Source: Acidobacteriota bacterium (GTDB lineage Bacteria; Acidobacteriota; Terriglobia; Bryobacterales; Bryobacteraceae). Taken from it: DNA of 64,000 nucleotides. Below the pieces are notes generated by a model that was not told the origin of the DNA, ran no database searches, and saw only the letters and a list, made by a program, of their open reading frames with translations. The DNA lies in contig JAPKZB010000004.1 in the NCBI GenBank assembly GCA_026393985.1, positions 62,001 to 126,000 of the forward strand. Reading direction: 5' to 3'. The number at the start of each line of letters is the position of its first letter. Position 1 is the first letter of the stretch. Positions 63,498 to 64,000 of the stretch are shown piece after piece. The position numbers and the translations under genes were made by a program.

Positions 63498-64000
63498 AAT
63501 GCGGATCACCCCATCCACGCTTTGCTGGCCGTCGGGATAGGAGACACCAGACCTTTCGTCGAGCAGCAGCCCGCCAATCCAGTTGCGGCCGTCGTCTTTG
63601 AAAACATTTGCCGTCAGATGCGAGCGCCCTCCGGGCTAGTCCATCGGACCGTGCTTGATCGGCAGCAGATTGCCCGTCAGCGAGCCGCCGGATAAGAAAT
63701 CGCGACGCCGTGTGCGGAATCGCCGCAGGTTTCACTTCCTGCCAGGTGGCGCCACCATCGGTGCTCACGCTCTCGCCAAGGCCGTATTTCGTCCGCGCCA
63801 GAAGCCATCAGGATCCGCCTCGCCGCTTCCAGGTCTTGCCCTCGTCGACCGAAACGATCCTCTGCGCGCTGGTGTCGTGCTCTTTCCACTTCGAGACGGG
63901 CAGCACCCATTCTCCCGATAACACCACGAGCGGCTTGCCCATCATCACACCGTCGCCAACACGGCGCGACTGGGACCACACCGGCCGCGCCGCGTCCGGC
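63498..64000 (-). pseudogene. Exo-sialidase/BNR-repeat protein fragment, multiply mutated
   Basis: The gene enters from beyond base 64000. VWSQSRRVGDGVMMGKPLVVLSGEWVLPVSKWKEHDTSAQRIVSVDEGKTWKRRGGS (sialidase Asp-box segment) meets a TGA at 63810-63808. The same frame continues WLLARTKYGLGESVSTDGGATWQEVKP and RFLIRRLADG, with about 20 residues missing. A frame change follows, then GNLLPIKHGPMD, a TAG, and [43 protein letters not shown]. An internal deletion, a one-base shift in a G run and a nonsense codon show decay. Confidence 0.7.

Noticed and set aside
1-64000. tRNA, rRNA, CRISPR arrays, biosynthetic megasynthases and defence islands
   Set aside because: I looked for cloverleaf-like intergenic sequence, repeated spacers, PKS/NRPS modules and known defence genes and found none that I could support. 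The DUF4276 fragment and the Uma2 gene are not enough to call a defence system.

Overview
The window is a GC-rich bacterial chromosome segment. It most resembles Acidobacteriota of the Bryobacterales/Solibacter type. The evidence is gene content: two proteins with the TIGR03437 C-terminal domain typical of Solibacter relatives, two DUF1549/DUF1553 + DUF1501 pairs, two large Oar-like TonB-dependent receptors with carboxypeptidase-like N-terminal domains, DUF1080 proteins, a sulfatase, and a conventional housekeeping core. I see no rRNA, tRNA, CRISPR array or plasmid/phage replication gene. The lineage is inferred from domain content, not from a marker-gene search.

Layout. 1-8581: a tight plus-strand run of a truncated metalloprotease-like TIGR03437 protein, a GH63-like glucosidase, a secreted amidohydrolase, an iron-dependent alcohol dehydrogenase and a secreted beta-propeller. 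8584-13461: a small membrane protein, a DUF1549/DUF1553 cytochrome-like protein with its DUF1501 partner, and a monooxygenase-fold protein. 13497-19814: an orphan CpaF/TadA ATPase with a 38-residue membrane microprotein, then a sugar-acid set (alpha/beta hydrolase, MFS carrier, enolase-superfamily enzyme) and an MBL hydrolase. 19816-23661: secreted protein, purB, class V aminotransferase, receiver protein. 29578 down to 23681: a long minus-strand operon ispG-rsmB-rpe-bamD-receiver-yajQ-hydrolase. 29764-36585: degenerate receiver, then DUF1385-prfA-prmC, a mannonate-dehydratase-like protein, a strong terminator, and tex. 36550-43069: mostly minus-strand accessory genes around a 20-bp perfect inverted repeat that looks like a mobile-element relic. 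43169-53585: a glycan-acquisition island (LamG/TIGR03437 protein, TonB receptor, sulfatase, second TonB receptor, DUF1080 protein). 53586-55180: gene debris (RHS-like and DUF1080-like fragments) around a Uma2 gene. 55181-59727: barrel-like protein and a second DUF1549/DUF1553-DUF1501 pair whose first gene is frameshifted. 59900-62839: RDD protein, DUF418 protein divergent from a TetR regulator, DUF2141 protein. 62840-64000: decayed sialidase and DUF4276 fragments.

Genome-level patterns. At least ten genes have a -10-like TANNNT hexamer placed exactly 6-7 nt before the start codon, pointing to widespread leaderless transcription. A 13-mer (GGCTTCGTTTCGC) occurs four times in unrelated contexts. 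The flanks (1-8.6 kb and 42-59.7 kb) use almost exclusively C-ending codons, while 9-42 kb uses G- and C-ending codons; short G-ending patches occur inside genes of the C-ending part. The C bias removes stop codons from the opposite strand and creates very long spurious antisense frames, which are not annotated here.

I did not find a clear new defence or biosynthetic system. The least explained items are the leaderless signature, the repeated 13-mer, the terminator-like hairpin placed 10 nt before tex, the orphan CpaF unit and the paired DUF1549/1553-DUF1501 genes.
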